Shown here: piece by piece, positions 36,882 through 49,180 of the stretch | Numbering within the stretch: the first letter of the stretch is position 1 | Layout: each line of letters starts with the position of its first letter | Source: Lithospermum erythrorhizon | Lineage: Eukaryota; Streptophyta; Magnoliopsida; Boraginales; Boraginaceae | Direction: 5' to 3' | Length of the DNA: 64,000 bases | Assembly (NCBI GenBank): GCA_019722365.1 | Contig: JADFUC010001274.1 | Location: 496,001 to 560,000, forward strand | Translations under genes and position numbers: made by a program | The notes under the pieces: model-generated | Seen by the model: only the letters and a program-made list of their open reading frames with translations | Database searches by the model: none | Told to the model about the DNA's origin: nothing

Positions 36882-39172
36882 CTATCTGTTTGATCCCTTG
36901 TGATAAAAGAGGTGGCAGTGCATCTTGTAGGAAAGCCTTTTAATTAGGTTTAATTATTCCTTTTTTCCTTGATTGGAGATGCTAAGGACCTTTTAACTGA
37001 GCATATGATATGTACAAAAACTTATTTAGATGTTCTAGGTAGCATATTGATTGCATAAGAGATAATGTAACCTTCTTACATTAGCATACATGTGTAATTC
37101 AATGTATTTCATTTGGTTAAGTAGGTGTTCAAGAGGCCTGGATTTGATAAATCATTAGCACTCACAAGTCACAACAGAGTGCTCAAAACATCTCTAGTCT
37201 CAAATATGTGAGGCTCATCAAGAAAAGGTGCAAACACCAACAAATCAGATGTCATGTATAAAAAAAATATCCCCCAAATATTTTACACATTCTTCAAATC
37301 ATTTTTTTATCGTTAAAATTATAGAGTTGGTCAGAGATAATTGTACAAGTAATATTTGGGATTTTGGGAAAAGTCAAGACCTAGTATTCGAAATTTAAAT
37401 TGGTGCACATTTAGTTCTTGAAGTTGCATAAAAGTTGCATAGATGGTCACTGAACTTACATAAATTGCGCATATGGTCACACGTTAGAATCTATATTTTG
37501 TCATAAAAGTTGAAGAGATGGTCATTGAACTTACATAAGTTGCACATATAGTCTCACGTTACTGACGTTAGTATTTATATTTTGTTAAGACAAGGACTAT
37601 TCATGCAATATTTATGTAACTCCAATAATTAAATGTATATTCGTACCAATTCAAACCTCATATACTAAGTCTCGACTTCTATAAAACTCGGATTACATAA
37701 AACCGATAAGTATATAGGTTGTGCTATTGCCTATTGTAACTTGTAGAAGCACCATGAATAGTTGTGAAGTGAGATGTGCTGATATTAATATACGAGTCAG
37801 TGTTTGAGAAGACCAGACGGCAGAGATTCCTTTATCAACACTGCCCAACCCATACTATATTACATCATCTTCTGCACTATCAACCAATTCAAGAAACACA
37901 AAAATACTGTTACATATGTACTGTATGTGATTAAACATCGAATCAGTAAATAGTACAAGTGTAAAACTATGAGTTATTGCCTGCAAAAATATGACACATT
38001 TTGGAATACTAGTAAAATATTAATTACATTGAAATGCGTGAATAATTTTAAGCGAAAAATAAAAATATTTTACAATCATTTATTTTTCATTAGTGCTTTT
38101 TTTTTAATTTTTTAATTTTAATCGTAACAACGATTACGTTAATGATTAATCTAATCGTAAAGCTGAGGAAAGAACCGTAGCGTAAGAGAAACTTTCCAAA
38201 CTAGTGAGGAAAAGCTTGCTCTAACAGCTTTAAACTGTACTTGAAGGGAGGCTGAAACAACGGGGCGCCATTGGGGTATCAGCATCAACTGCCCAGAGCG
38301 AGTTGTCATTAATTCTTTAAATACTAAAGAGAGATTAACTTAATAGATTGGAGTCCATTAAATTTCAAATAATAAAAATTTAGAGTTTTTATATTGTCTT
38401 TAATTTATTTCAAAATTTTAACATTATCATGTTTGTCATTATTTTTTCACTTTGTTTTCTTAAATTTCACTTCAAACTACAAAACTTTTGTAACATACAA
38501 CATGATTTACGTTTTATAGTTGCGATGGTAGAAAATAGATGGTTATTGTTGGTTGGTGACATATCAAATATGTTTCAAGTAGTTATGATATAATATATTA
38601 ATGTTCCATTCCTAAATGTTATATCTTCACATCTTAATAGTTAAATTCATCAATAATAGATTTAATTATATAATGCAAGAAGACAATCTTATTAGATTTA
38701 ATTATATAACAATAATAGTAGTGTATCATTTATCATTGGTGTTAGACGATATTAAAAAAAATAAAAATAGTTGACAATTGTTATATATTTTTATTGGATA
38801 ATTATTTTATTGAATAATTATTAATAAATAATTATAAATGTCAAATCATGTTTTATTAAGAAGATAGAATGTCGGTAACAAATAAGTAAAATAATTTTCA
38901 TATTATATACATATCTCTTCCCTCGTATTTCATAACAAAGACATAAAGATATTAACAAATAAATAGTTCTTATAATTTTATCATCAATTTAAAGTTGGTA
39001 AAGGATAATGTTGCTTGATCAACATACATGGTTAAATTATAATATTATTTTAATTGATTTGAAAAGATGTATTTTTTGTATTTGTATTCGACTTTTTGGT
39101 ATTCATCACAATCATAATGTACAACAACATCAATGTTAAATATTACTATATAATAGATTTAAATCAAATGTA
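36882..39172. other. Intergenic DNA with a short tandem repeat
   Basis: No gene. At about 37430-37560 a unit resembling AGATGGTCAYTGAACTTACATAARTTGCRCATAT (with IUPAC ambiguity) occurs twice about 75 bp apart, perhaps part of a non-autonomous element. 38160-38330 is more balanced in composition and could be another insertion, but has no recognisable family. The rest is plain AT-rich DNA. Confidence 0.5.
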
Positions 39173-39744
39173 TGTTAGGATTTAAGACGCAAATCAAAGC
39201 CAGGAGTTCGAAGCGATAAGAGCGATAAAAATTTAAAGTGCGGAAATTAAGCACACACAAAGATTTATACGGGTTCCCTTGTCCCCGAAAGGTAGATCAC
39301 ATTGCTATTGCGGGAGTACTATCAACGGAGAAGATGCGTTCACGAAGCACATCGCTTCAAATTTATAATGCATGTTGAGTATTTTATATCGCGAAAATCT
39401 CAGCGCGGCTCTGAAACAGCATGTTCTTGAGAATATTATAGGCGCAATATTGCTTTTTAGGATGATTGTCTGATACAGCTGTTGTGATAGAATAAACTTC
39501 GTAAAACAGCACTTAGTATTTATAGAGTAACAAAACCTAAGCGAACTATGTCTTTTCTTGGGCTCAAGTCTTCAAAACGCCTCGAAAAATCGTCTGGCGC
39601 ATTTCGCCGAGACCCCTAGGTCTCGAACAGCTCACCACAGTCCCGGGTCTTTGTGCACGAGACCCTTAGAAGACCCCACATCGAGACCGATGGCCTCGGA
39701 AAATGAGTCTATGACCTTCTGCAAAAATGGTTTCATATACAACA
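39173..39744 (-). repeat. LTR, left copy
   Basis: 572 bp, TG...CA bounded. It is richer in CG and CNG sites than the right copy (for example TTTATATCGCGAAAATCTCAG against TTCTTATATCTGAAAATACC). If the element is minus-oriented this is the 3' LTR. Confidence 0.88.
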
Positions 39745-41608
39745 ATCTCCTACTTGAAGACATTTTCGGATCATCGTCTTCAAAACATCATCATGGCCAG
39801 GCCTTCCCGGTTATCAATCCAGAACTCCTTTCACTGATCGGTACCTTCTTTTCCAATCCCCGGAACATCCACAATTGACACCCGGCTTGACTACAAAGAG
39901 AATCTAGAATAGCCGTACTTACCCGTTGGACTTTTCCTGATTCGGACAATCATCATGCTACCTTCTTTTATCTTCTGATCTTGACTCGGGCGCTTGAAAA
40001 ACCTCGAAACTTGATTGGTCATCGATAGATTTCTCTTTTTGCCTTTTCCATTCCCGTCGGCTGACTTCCTTTGATCCCCAATTCATTGACCATGATGTTT
40101 GATCAGACATCGCCCCAGCAGTTAACAAATAATCGAGTTGGGAATATCTCTGCTTGCTTGACGTTGAACCACGCTTGCTATCTGAATGATTAAATGCAAC
40201 CTGAGAACCGGTGCATCGCTTCCCGAGTTCATATTTCGAACTTCATCCTTAGCTTAGTAGTGCATTCTCTACGGTGGGTACCTTCGACCTTGATGCGGGA
40301 GCACCATTTGTACAAGCCGGAGTCTCTAGAGAACACCGGCGCATCGAGCAGAATTTCTGCTGACAATCTTTCTATTTTCATAGAAACTTCTATGTCAGTC
40401 TGTTTTACTTTTCTCACCTTTAAATCCTCATTCATAAATTTTAGAACCGTCATTCAAGTATAGAGTACACGGCTTACCTTACTTTTTCTTGTGCAGTGCT
40501 CCCGAACAACCTTCTAGTTACCGTCTTCGAAAGTAGTTCGATAACCATCCACCGTCCGGCTAACTCACTTAGAAATTAAACTGCTTCCACTAAATGCGGA
40601 ACACACACCGCTGTTAGTTTCGAGAAAAGAACCATCGACAACTTGATTCCGTCTCTGCATTACCTACTACATCCGGTACGATTCTTGTCAACCAAGATGA
40701 GCAGTCCTTAATTCCCGGAAATATAATTCACCATTACAACCTATGTCGTTCCTAGTATGAAAAGCTCCGAGAATCTACTATCCGGGGAATCAGCGGAAGC
40801 ATTCCTCAAATAAAACATCGCTCGGCACAACATAAGCATTCTGAGTGAAACTTTCTGATGCGCCTTCGTGTGACTGTCTTGCCACAATCCCAACACACAA
40901 GATTAGAATTACCTCTTCCTACACTCTGTGACCTCCTTTGTTTCAAAACCTCTGTCTCAAGTTCTTCCCTCTTCGTACACTTAATCTGAAAACTCTTAGC
41001 ACGCCGCTTACATGAAGCTTACGTACCTCCTCGACCAAGATCCGTCCTACAATCACCTTGAGTTCAACCTTGTTAGTACCCTGAGTGCCAATTGCCCTCG
41101 TGGCTCCCAACTTTCGGAGTAGCAAGCCAATAAAAAGCCGAGGCACTGTATCTCATCATCAATTAACATCTACGTTGACTGGTTGATTAATAATGCTATT
41201 GAAATCCTTCGGTGTCTAGCTATGTTTGTGTTATACGACATCTTAAAGGTGAAAAAAGCTTTTCTAGAAATGCCTTATTGTTTGTAGAAGGTTCTACATC
41301 TGAGTTACCTGGCCATCAGCCCGCTTTTGTAGTGGTTTCCTTAGGAACATTACAACAGCAGCGTTCCTCGACAAACAGGTGCGATCCCGCTTTAAGACAT
41401 GTCTGTCTAATTCATCCTCCAATCTTCTCGGGCTTCTCCGCCAGTGGTTTTATGCGCTTCTTTAAAATGCAGATAATCCTCATACGCGTCTTCAGTCACG
41501 GAAAATCAATTCCATCAATTTCTCTACAAACGTGTCCTGATTCCTTCGCTTCAATCGTTGATTCTTAAACTTCTCAGCCAAAGAGATATGGCCAAGCTAC
41601 GTCTTAAT

Positions 41609-42183
41609 TGTTAGGATTTAAAACCCCTAAATCCGCCTGGGCTTGAGAAATCAATAAAACGACGAGGAATTTAAGTCTGGAAATTAAACAAACACAATTT
41701 ATACGGGTTCTCCTTGATTTGAAAGATGCACGTCATGTTCTTTCTTTAGAATCCATTATCAACTTTAGAAGATACAAGCCCTACCATAGCTATAATTTAT
41801 ATTTGAGTATTTTCTTATATCTGAAAATACCATGCAATCTCTAGAAGAAAAAGTATGTTCTTGAGAACAAAAACTATGTTCTTCAAGAATATTATAGACC
41901 TAATATTCTTCTGGGATGATTATTATACTGATACAATATTTGTGCGATAGATAAGCTAAGCAAAACAATAGTATTTATAAATTTGCCATAACTATGTCTT
42001 TCTTGGGTTCCGACTCTTGAAATCGTATAAAATCACTTTCAGCGCGTTTAAAGCGAGACCCTAGGTCTCAAACGATATCACTACAGTCTTAGTGCTTGAT
42101 GCGTGAGACCCATCCGAGACCGAGTGCCGATGGCTGAAAAGATGGTCTAGATGACATACGCAAAAATGGCTTCATATACAACA
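41609..42183 (-). repeat. LTR, right copy
   Basis: 575 bp, TG...CA bounded, colinear with the left copy through blocks such as TTTATACGGGTT, CATGTTGAGTATTTT/ATTTGAGTATTTTC, TGTTCTTGAGAA, GAGACCCTAGGTCTC and ATGGCTTCATATACAACA. AT-richer than its partner. If the element is minus-oriented this is the 5' LTR. Confidence 0.88.
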
Positions 42184-42188
42184 ATGTA

Positions 42189-42960
42189 AACATCTAACTA
42201 TAATCAATATTTTTATTTACTCTAAAATGTCTAATAGAACGATAATTGACTGATAATATAATTTGATCAAGAACTAATCCATAAAAAAATTATCCAAATA
42301 ATAAACATGGTATTTGAGAAATTACCTAAAAATTATAGCAAGAGTTAGATTAGAAGAAATATCATTTGAAGATTTCTTTGGGTGCTTCTTACTCAAGAAA
42401 ACAATATTATGCTTTAAGGAGTCAAATTTATATAGATTTCATAAATAGGCCAACAACTTGTAAACATCCTAAGAAAATGAATAAAGGTTGATATCATTCT
42501 CTAGTGTTGGGGTATGGTGTTGAAATTGTGTAATACCTACTATAAAATAATTGTTATTTATAGGAACAAATAATATGTAAGCTACCGAATGGTGAAATCA
42601 ATAGAGGTAATGTAGCCTTCAAGCATTTTAATGAGTTATAATTACAATGATTTAAATACATAAATGCATAAATACAATTATTAATCTTAATTATTTATTA
42701 TCATTAGTTTTTTTGTAATTAGCTCAAAAGGTGGAATATTGAGAGTGATGTAATTTTTAAGAATTTTAATAAGTTGTAATTACACTGAAGTAAATACATA
42801 AATACATTATTGTATTTCTTATTCTTTTAATACATATTTTTATGATTCTTTAACTATTTTATATATTATATTAGTATGTTTTGCTCTAAAATAAAATATT
42901 TGCATGCTGCAGATGCTATATTCACGTGGCTTCAATCTTTTAATGTGCATAAAGATTAAA
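42189..42960. other. Intergenic DNA with a two-copy repeat
   Basis: AT-rich. A block with TTTTAATGAGTTATAATTAC and AATACATAAATGCATAAATA at about 42635-42680 recurs, diverged, at about 42758-42810 (TTTTAATAAGTTGTAATTAC ... AATACATAAATACATTATTG). No gene. Confidence 0.5.
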
Positions 42961-42964
42961 TAAA

Positions 42965-44290
42965 TGATCAAAGTAATGTAACTCCCCTGATATTTTCTTA
43001 ATTCTATTTAATCATTAACATAAAAATTAAAGAAATGATAAAATTTATCTAACTCCTATATATGATACCTTCTTAATTCTATTTAATTCTATACATAAAA
43101 ATTCATGTAACTCCCATGATAACTTCTTAATTTTATTTAATTCTTTACATAAAATTTGAACAAATGTTAAAATTCATGTAACTTCTATGATACCTTCTTA
43201 ATTTTATTTAATCCTTTACATAAAAATTGAAGAAATGATAAAATTCATGTAATTCTCATGATACATTCTTAATTCTATTTAATCTTTCACATAAAATTCA
43301 TGTAAAATTAAATAAATGATAAAAGAAGTAATGTAACTCCCGTGATACTTTAATTCTATTTAATCATTTATATAAAATTATAAAATTATAAAATTCATGT
43401 AACTATCATGATAACTCATAATTCTATTTAATCATTCATAAAAAATTCATACGACTCCCGAATATCTTCTTAATTTTATTTAATTATTTACATAATATTT
43501 GAACAAATGTTAAAATTCATGTAACTTCTATGATACCTTCTTAATTCTATTTAATCATTCACATAAAAATTAAAGAAATTATAAAATTCATATAACTCTC
43601 ATGAGACCTCCTTAATTCTATTTAATCATTTACATAAAAATTCATGTAACTCCCTAATATCTTCTTAATTTTATTTAATTATTTACATAATATTCTAGCC
43701 AAATGTTAAAATTCATGTAACTATGATACCTTCTTAATTCTATTTAATCCTTCACATAAAAATTGAAGAAATGATAAAATTCATATATTCACAAATCTGT
43801 GCTTAATTACATTTGTCAGCTCTACATAAAAAATTCATGTATTCATATCATGCTGAGTGATTTAATTCTTTATATAAAATTTGAACAAATGTTAAAATTC
43901 ATGTAAACACCATACCTTCTTAATTCTATTTGCATATAATGATTAAATATAATTATTTACATAATATTTGAACAAATATTAAAATTCATGTAACTTCTAC
44001 GATACATGCTTAATTCTATTTAAATCCCTTCTCATAAAGTGAAGAAATGATAAAATTCATGTAATTCCCGTGATACCTTCTTATTTCTATTTAATCCTTG
44101 CATATAAAATTTCGTATAGCTATGTAATCATGCCAGTACAATTTAATTAACTTTTATATAAAGAATTTGAACAAATGTTAAAATTCATGTAACTTCCATG
44201 ATATCTTTTAATTCTATTTAATACTTTACATAAAAATTAAAGAAATGATAAAATTCATATAACTCATGATACGCCTTACAATTACATTTA
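42965..44290 (+). repeat. AT-rich tandem array, about 20 units of 55-95 bp
   Basis: A minisatellite-like array. A typical unit contains, in order, AAAATTCATGTAACTCCCAT, GATACCTTCTTAATTCTATT, TAATCCTTTACATAAAAATT and GAAGAAATGATAA. I count about 20 occurrences of the ATTCATGTAACT-type block between 42975 and 44265. Unit lengths vary because the GAAGAAATGAT part is sometimes replaced by GAACAAATGTT or missing, which suggests two sub-unit types. No open frame of note. The array lies between the LTR element and the ARF gene. Confidence 0.9.
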
Positions 44291-46165
44291 ATTAAATCAT
44301 CGTTGCATGTCTTAAAATTAAGTAACTTCATTTATAGGGAGTATTAATTAAATGAATAATTAATTAATAATAATCAATTGTATACAAATAATTTATTAAT
44401 AATAACATGTAAATTAAAAGGGAAAAAATAATATTAATAAAAAATGAAATAAACGCCATTATCACATTCACAATCTTATAAGTTATATATAGATTTTTGG
44501 ATCTATCTATCCTTACTGTTTTATTATGTCAGAGAAGGGATCCAACCAAGAGAAACAGTAAACTGGTTTGGCCTTATTAATGCATGCTTGTTTTTCTAAG
44601 ATTTTTCACTGTAGATGAATTTTTTAGGATTTTATCAATTGACAAACGTATAACGAACATTATTAACATGTACAAAAATAAACAAGGCATGATTTTAATT
44701 ACTAGTTAGACTAGGCAACAAGAGGATGCGGACATGCGGCAATATATTAGATGGAAAATTATATTGTTGGATGTATTACTTTATCACTAAATAGAGTTTT
44801 TTATCGATGATAGAAAAAAACTAGATAGTGTGAATAAATGTGAAAATGTTTGTCACATTTAATGTTTTGAAGGAGGATTTTATTATTATTGACTTGATGT
44901 TGTACGTTCTTAACAATGTTATCTCTTCCAAACGACTTTAATCCTCCTCTTGTCTTCTGCCAAAATGCCAAATGTGGTTTGACAAGTAAGGTCAGACTTA
45001 TTTTCTCCTTTTCGTCTTCTTTCATATGTTGACAAGACCATGGATCACGAATATCATTAATTAATTCTTTATTTAATTTCACACCATAAAAGTGAGATTA
45101 AGAAGAAATTATTTTTTTCTCTTAATTTCAAAAAATAAAGTTTTTAACTTTAATGATTATTTCCTAAGAAAACATTTTGAATCATCCCATACCTTCAAGT
45201 TTGACTCGATTAATCATCAAAGTGAGCTAAAAAATCACATTAAACTTATACACAATTTTATGATTTCGATGCATTATTATTTTCTATGCACCAGTGAACT
45301 ATCTATGAACAACATTATTCCTTCAATCAAACCATTATCATATTACGGAGTATTTAATAATTTGGTATGTCCAAGTCCAACATAAACTCACAAAATAGGA
45401 CAAAACAAAAACTATTTCTACTAAACTCATCTACAAGAGACAAATCAAACGTTGTCGTACCACAACACTCAAAAAATACAACTCAAGATTTCCACGATTC
45501 CCTCTCAATATTTTTTTTAATGGAGTATGTCCACACGTGACTTGCTAATTAATAGATGATTAGTGAAAAACATGTACGTTGCACGTGGTTAAAAATAATA
45601 TATATTTTTAGTAAAATGTACATGAGATGTACGTAATTAATAAGATAATAGATAATGTATTAAATTATTTATTATAAAAAATATAATTCTTTGATTTTTT
45701 ATAATCGTAAAAGTACTATATATATAAATGTTTTTTTTTCCAAATGATAAAAAAACTAATATTTTCTAAAGTTCATTGAAATTATAACAAATATGCTCAT
45801 GTTTAATATTCAGTTAATAAACATGTAAAAAATTCAAGCATAAATTATTTATTACCTCATACATTTAATGTTATTAAAAATAATATATATAAAATATTTG
45901 TTAGTGTTTTAGTTTTATAAGTTATTTTATTGTCATTGTGTTAATACGCATATAATTTTGTTAGCATATGAAGATTGGACAAGTATTTTCTTTGTTATTA
46001 CAACGGTTAATAGCCCGGATAGTGCTTAACAGTAGTAGAAAAGAAGACAAAAGATTAAATATGCTAATCGAATCCTCTAAACTTACTACAAGCAGTCAAT
46101 TACAAAGAACTCAAGCTTTTCATGAACCAGTTCAATAACTCTACTCAGCAGCTCCACTTTATACT
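44291..46165. other. Intergenic DNA upstream of the ARF gene
   Basis: AT-rich with no supported gene. The small frames at 44801-45082 (-) and 45092-45385 (+) have low-complexity Lys/Asn/Phe-rich products and no similarity I recognise. The right part should include the ARF promoter. Confidence 0.5.
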
Positions 46166-46166
46166 C

Positions 46167-46170
<4 letters not shown>

Positions 46171-46204
<34 letters not shown>
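46171..46204 (+). repeat. (TC)17 microsatellite upstream of the ARF gene
   Basis: A perfect TC run about 490 bp before the ARF start codon. Pyrimidine microsatellites are common in plant core promoters and leaders, so it may lie at the transcript start or in the 5'UTR. Confidence 0.9.
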
Positions 46205-46208
<4 letters not shown>

Positions 46209-46697
46209 ATGCATGTGTTTATTTAGTCAGACCTTTGACTCTTCATATGGGATTGTTTGTTCTAGTCAACACTATATTCATGCCTCTGTTTTGGAGCTGT
46301 TTTTTATAAAAAACGAATAAAAACTCAATCTTTTCAGGTATTTCCATTTTCTTGGCTTCAATTCCGGTATTTTATTCAACACAATGCAAATATTTATGAT
46401 AGTGGGTACTTTTTTCACTTTGAGGTGAAAAAATTTAGTAACATTTATTTAATGCTGTTAGATGGATCTTGATTATATTGGTTTTTTTTGTTTATTTAAT
46501 GGTATTTTATGGTAGTGACTTTTCTGTTTATTTAATGATGTTGGTTGGTCTCTTTTTTGAGAATTAACTGAATAAAGTATGTTAAAAGAAGTTTCAGGTT
46601 TGGAAGAATGAATTGAATTTGTGGGGTTTTGTTTTGAGGTGGAGTGATTGATTTTTTGAGGTAAAAGATTGGATTTTTGAGGAGTAGGTGAAGTGAA

Positions 46698-49180
46698 ATG
46701 AAGGATTTGAGGGAAAGAAGTTTAGATCCGCAGTTATGGCATGCGTGTGCTGGTGGGATGGTCCAAATGCCTGCGTTGAACTCGAAAGTGTTCTACTTTC
46801 CACAAGGTCACGCTGAGCATACGCTTGCCAGTGTCGATTTTGGGGCGTGCCCGAGGATTCCAGCTATGATTATGTGTAAGGTTGCAGGGGTGAGGTTCTT
46901 GGCGGACCAGGAAACGGAAGAGGTTTACGCTAGAATGTTGTTGGTTCCGGTTGGGAACAATGATCATTACTATGAATTTGATGGGGAGGATGGAATTGGG
47001 AATAACCATGGGGGTGATACAGCGGCTGACAAGCCTGCATCTTTTGCGAAGACTCTGACTCAGTCGGATGCAAACAATGGTGGTGGGTTTTCTGTTCCTA
47101 GGTACTGTGCTGAGACTATATTTCCTCGATTGGATTACACAGCAGATCCGCCTGTCCAGAATGTAATTGCTAAAGATGTTCATGGGGAGACTTGGAAATT
47201 TAGGCATATTTATAGGGGGACACCGAGAAGGCATTTGTTGACTACCGGATGGAGTAGTTTTGTGAATCAGAAGAAGCTGGTTGCAGGTGATTCAATTGTG
47301 TTCCTAAGAGCTTACAATGGGGATCTTTGTGTTGGAATCAGAAGGGCTAAGAGGGACGGCCTTGGTTGTCCTGAATATCCTTCAGCTGGGTGGAACACTG
47401 GTGAGGGGAACTATGGTGGATTTTCTGTGAGGGAAGATGATAATAAACTGATGCGAGGTGCTAGTAGTGATCTGACCGGTTCTGGCAGGGGTTTGAGGGG
47501 GAGGGGAAAAATAAAAGTTGAATCAGTAATGGAAGCAGTGTCCCTTGCTGCCAGAGGGCAGCCTTTTGAAGTTGTGTATTACCCCCGTGCTAGTACCCCA
47601 GAATTCTGTGTTAAATTGTCCTCTGTTAGCGCAGCAATGAGGGTCCAATGGTGTTCTGGAATGAGGTTCAAAATGGCTTTTGAAACGGAGGACTCTTCCC
47701 GAATTAGTTGGTTCATGGGAACTGTGGCTTCAGTTCAGGTTACTGATCCTGTGCACTGGCCTAATTCACCATGGCGGAAACTTCAGGTAATTTAACTTGT
47801 TTTGCCCAACTCGATAATTATTATATTCAAATGATCAATGTAAAGCCATAGAAGCTTTGTCTCTCTTTTCCAACATTCTTGCCCTTGTCTGAAAGGAGAT
47901 TGGCAATGTTGAAGGAAATATCATCGATATTTTGAAACTGGAGATATCTTTTATTTTGTTGCTATTTCGAAAAGGTTAAAAAGGAAAACAATCTCATCCG
48001 ATAAATCCACTGATTTTCAGGTGACTTGGGATGAACCAGATTTGTTGCAGAATGTTAAGCGCGTCAGCCCTTGGCTAGTTGAGATCGTGTCCAATACGCC
48101 GGTTATCCATCTCTCCTCATTCTCACCACCCTGGAAAAAGTTATGTTTGCCACAAGAATCAGACATTTCTCTTGACGGTCAATTTCCATTGCCGTCATTT
48201 TCAGGTAACCCCCTTGGCCCTAACAGTCCCTTCTGCTGTCTACCAGACAGCATTACTGTCGGCATACAGGGAGCCAGGCATGTTCAATATGGTGGAGTTC
48301 CATTAATGGGTCTCCATCACCCTAGCAACATACTGCAGTTGGGACTGTTATCATCCAGTTGCCAGCAGGTTGGTGCATATCCTAAATTATCTGATGGCAC
48401 TACTAGAAGCCATAAAGATGGAAATGACAGCATATCTTGCTTGTTAACCATTGGGAACTCTAGTCCGAAGGTTGAAAAATCTGAAAATTCGAAGACACCA
48501 CATTTCATACTATTTGGTCAGCCAATACTAACCGAGCAGCAAATGTCTAGTGGCTGCTTCATGGAAGATTCGGTTGTTCGACCCCCAGGATTCACCATTG
48601 AAGGAGTTTATACGACTAAGCTTGGCGTTGAGAGTGGTCACTGTAAGGTACTTTTAGACTCCGAGGATGTAGGGCGATCTCTGGATCTTTCCGTTCTTGG
48701 ATCATATGAAGCGTTATATAAAAGGCTGGAGAACATGTTTGGAATACAAAGATCAGATTTGCAGAACAAAGTCCTCTATTGTGATGACAAAGGTGCTTTC
48801 AGACATATTGGAGATGAACCATTCAGGTATATACTTTGTTTTCTGCACTACAATAGCTATTTGTTTTCATGTATTATGAACTTATCCACATGGGCACCCA
48901 TATAATTATAAATGCAGTAACTTTGTAAAGACAGCAAAACAGTTGACAATCGTGATGAACTCGAGCAATAGCACCGTGGGAAGGTAATACTTACTCTGGC
49001 TGGTTCCTCGTATTTCTGTAACTTCCAGTGTTTACTATCTTGCTCTTGTTATGGCAACCGCCTTATGAATATGAGAAACCTGACACTTCGAATGACAGAA
49101 TGCTGATTACGGATCTGCCTGCCGCTAAGCGAGGATTAGATTCCTCGAACCATTCTGGTCAATTGAGCATATTTGCTTAG
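46698..49180 (+). CDS. ARF10: Auxin response factor, ARF10/16 type (clade C)
   Basis: A nuclear transcription factor, probably repressing, that binds auxin response elements. It has 680 aa from four exons: 46698-47786, 48021-48826, 48918-48983 and 49099-49180. Order: dimerisation region (LDPQLWHACAGGMVQMP at the start); B3 DNA-binding domain (about 115-220, SFAKTLTQSDANNGGGFSVP to VGIRRAKR); Auxin_resp domain (about 275-363, FEVVYYPRASTPEFCVKLSS); a variable middle region without a Gln-rich activation stretch; and a C-terminal PB1 domain (about 570-655, CKVLLDSEDVGRSLDLSVLG). Clade-C hallmarks are the insert after the B3 domain, the GIQGARH segment that encodes the miR160 site, and a large exon 1. 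Length fits ARF10 (about 693) and ARF16 (about 670). The neighbours SAPS and CASPL5A favour ARF10 over ARF16. Confidence 0.95.
48260..48280 (+). promoter_or_regulatory. miR160 target site in the ARF coding sequence
   Basis: GGCATACAGGGAGCCAGGCA (48261-48280) is fully complementary to positions 1-20 of plant miR160; only the base opposite miRNA position 21 (C at 48260) mismatches. It encodes GIQGARH, the conserved site in ARF10/16/17 genes. Cleavage is expected between the bases opposite miRNA positions 10 and 11. This predicts post-transcriptional repression of the gene. The complementarity is seen directly; regulation is established for the family. Confidence 0.95.

Larger units (their letters stand above)
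39173..42183 (-). mobile_element. Copia-like LTR retrotransposon, short, with 5-bp target duplication
   Basis: A complete 3.0-kb insertion. The left LTR (39173-39744, 572 bp) and right LTR (41609-42183, 575 bp) both start TGTTAGGATTTAA and end TTCATATACAACA. The 5-bp sequence ATGTA lies directly outside both ends (39168-39172 and 42184-42188). Orientation is probably minus: next to the left LTR the minus strand carries a purine-rich tract (AAGTAGGAGAT), as expected for a polypurine primer before the 3' LTR. The 1.86-kb interior has only hints of coding on the minus strand: CWDCGK, like the start of a gag zinc knuckle (near 40885), and LGAFHT, resembling a protease DSGA-type site (near 40760). 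No reverse transcriptase or integrase is seen, so it is non-autonomous or internally deleted. The LTRs have diverged strongly, so it is old. Confidence 0.88.

Noticed and set aside
41212..41568. 118-codon plus frame inside the LTR element
   Set aside because: Element polarity is probably minus and the product has no recognisable domain; it is likely an antisense chance frame.
46734..47234. 166-codon minus-strand open frame
   Set aside because: Antisense of ARF exon 1.
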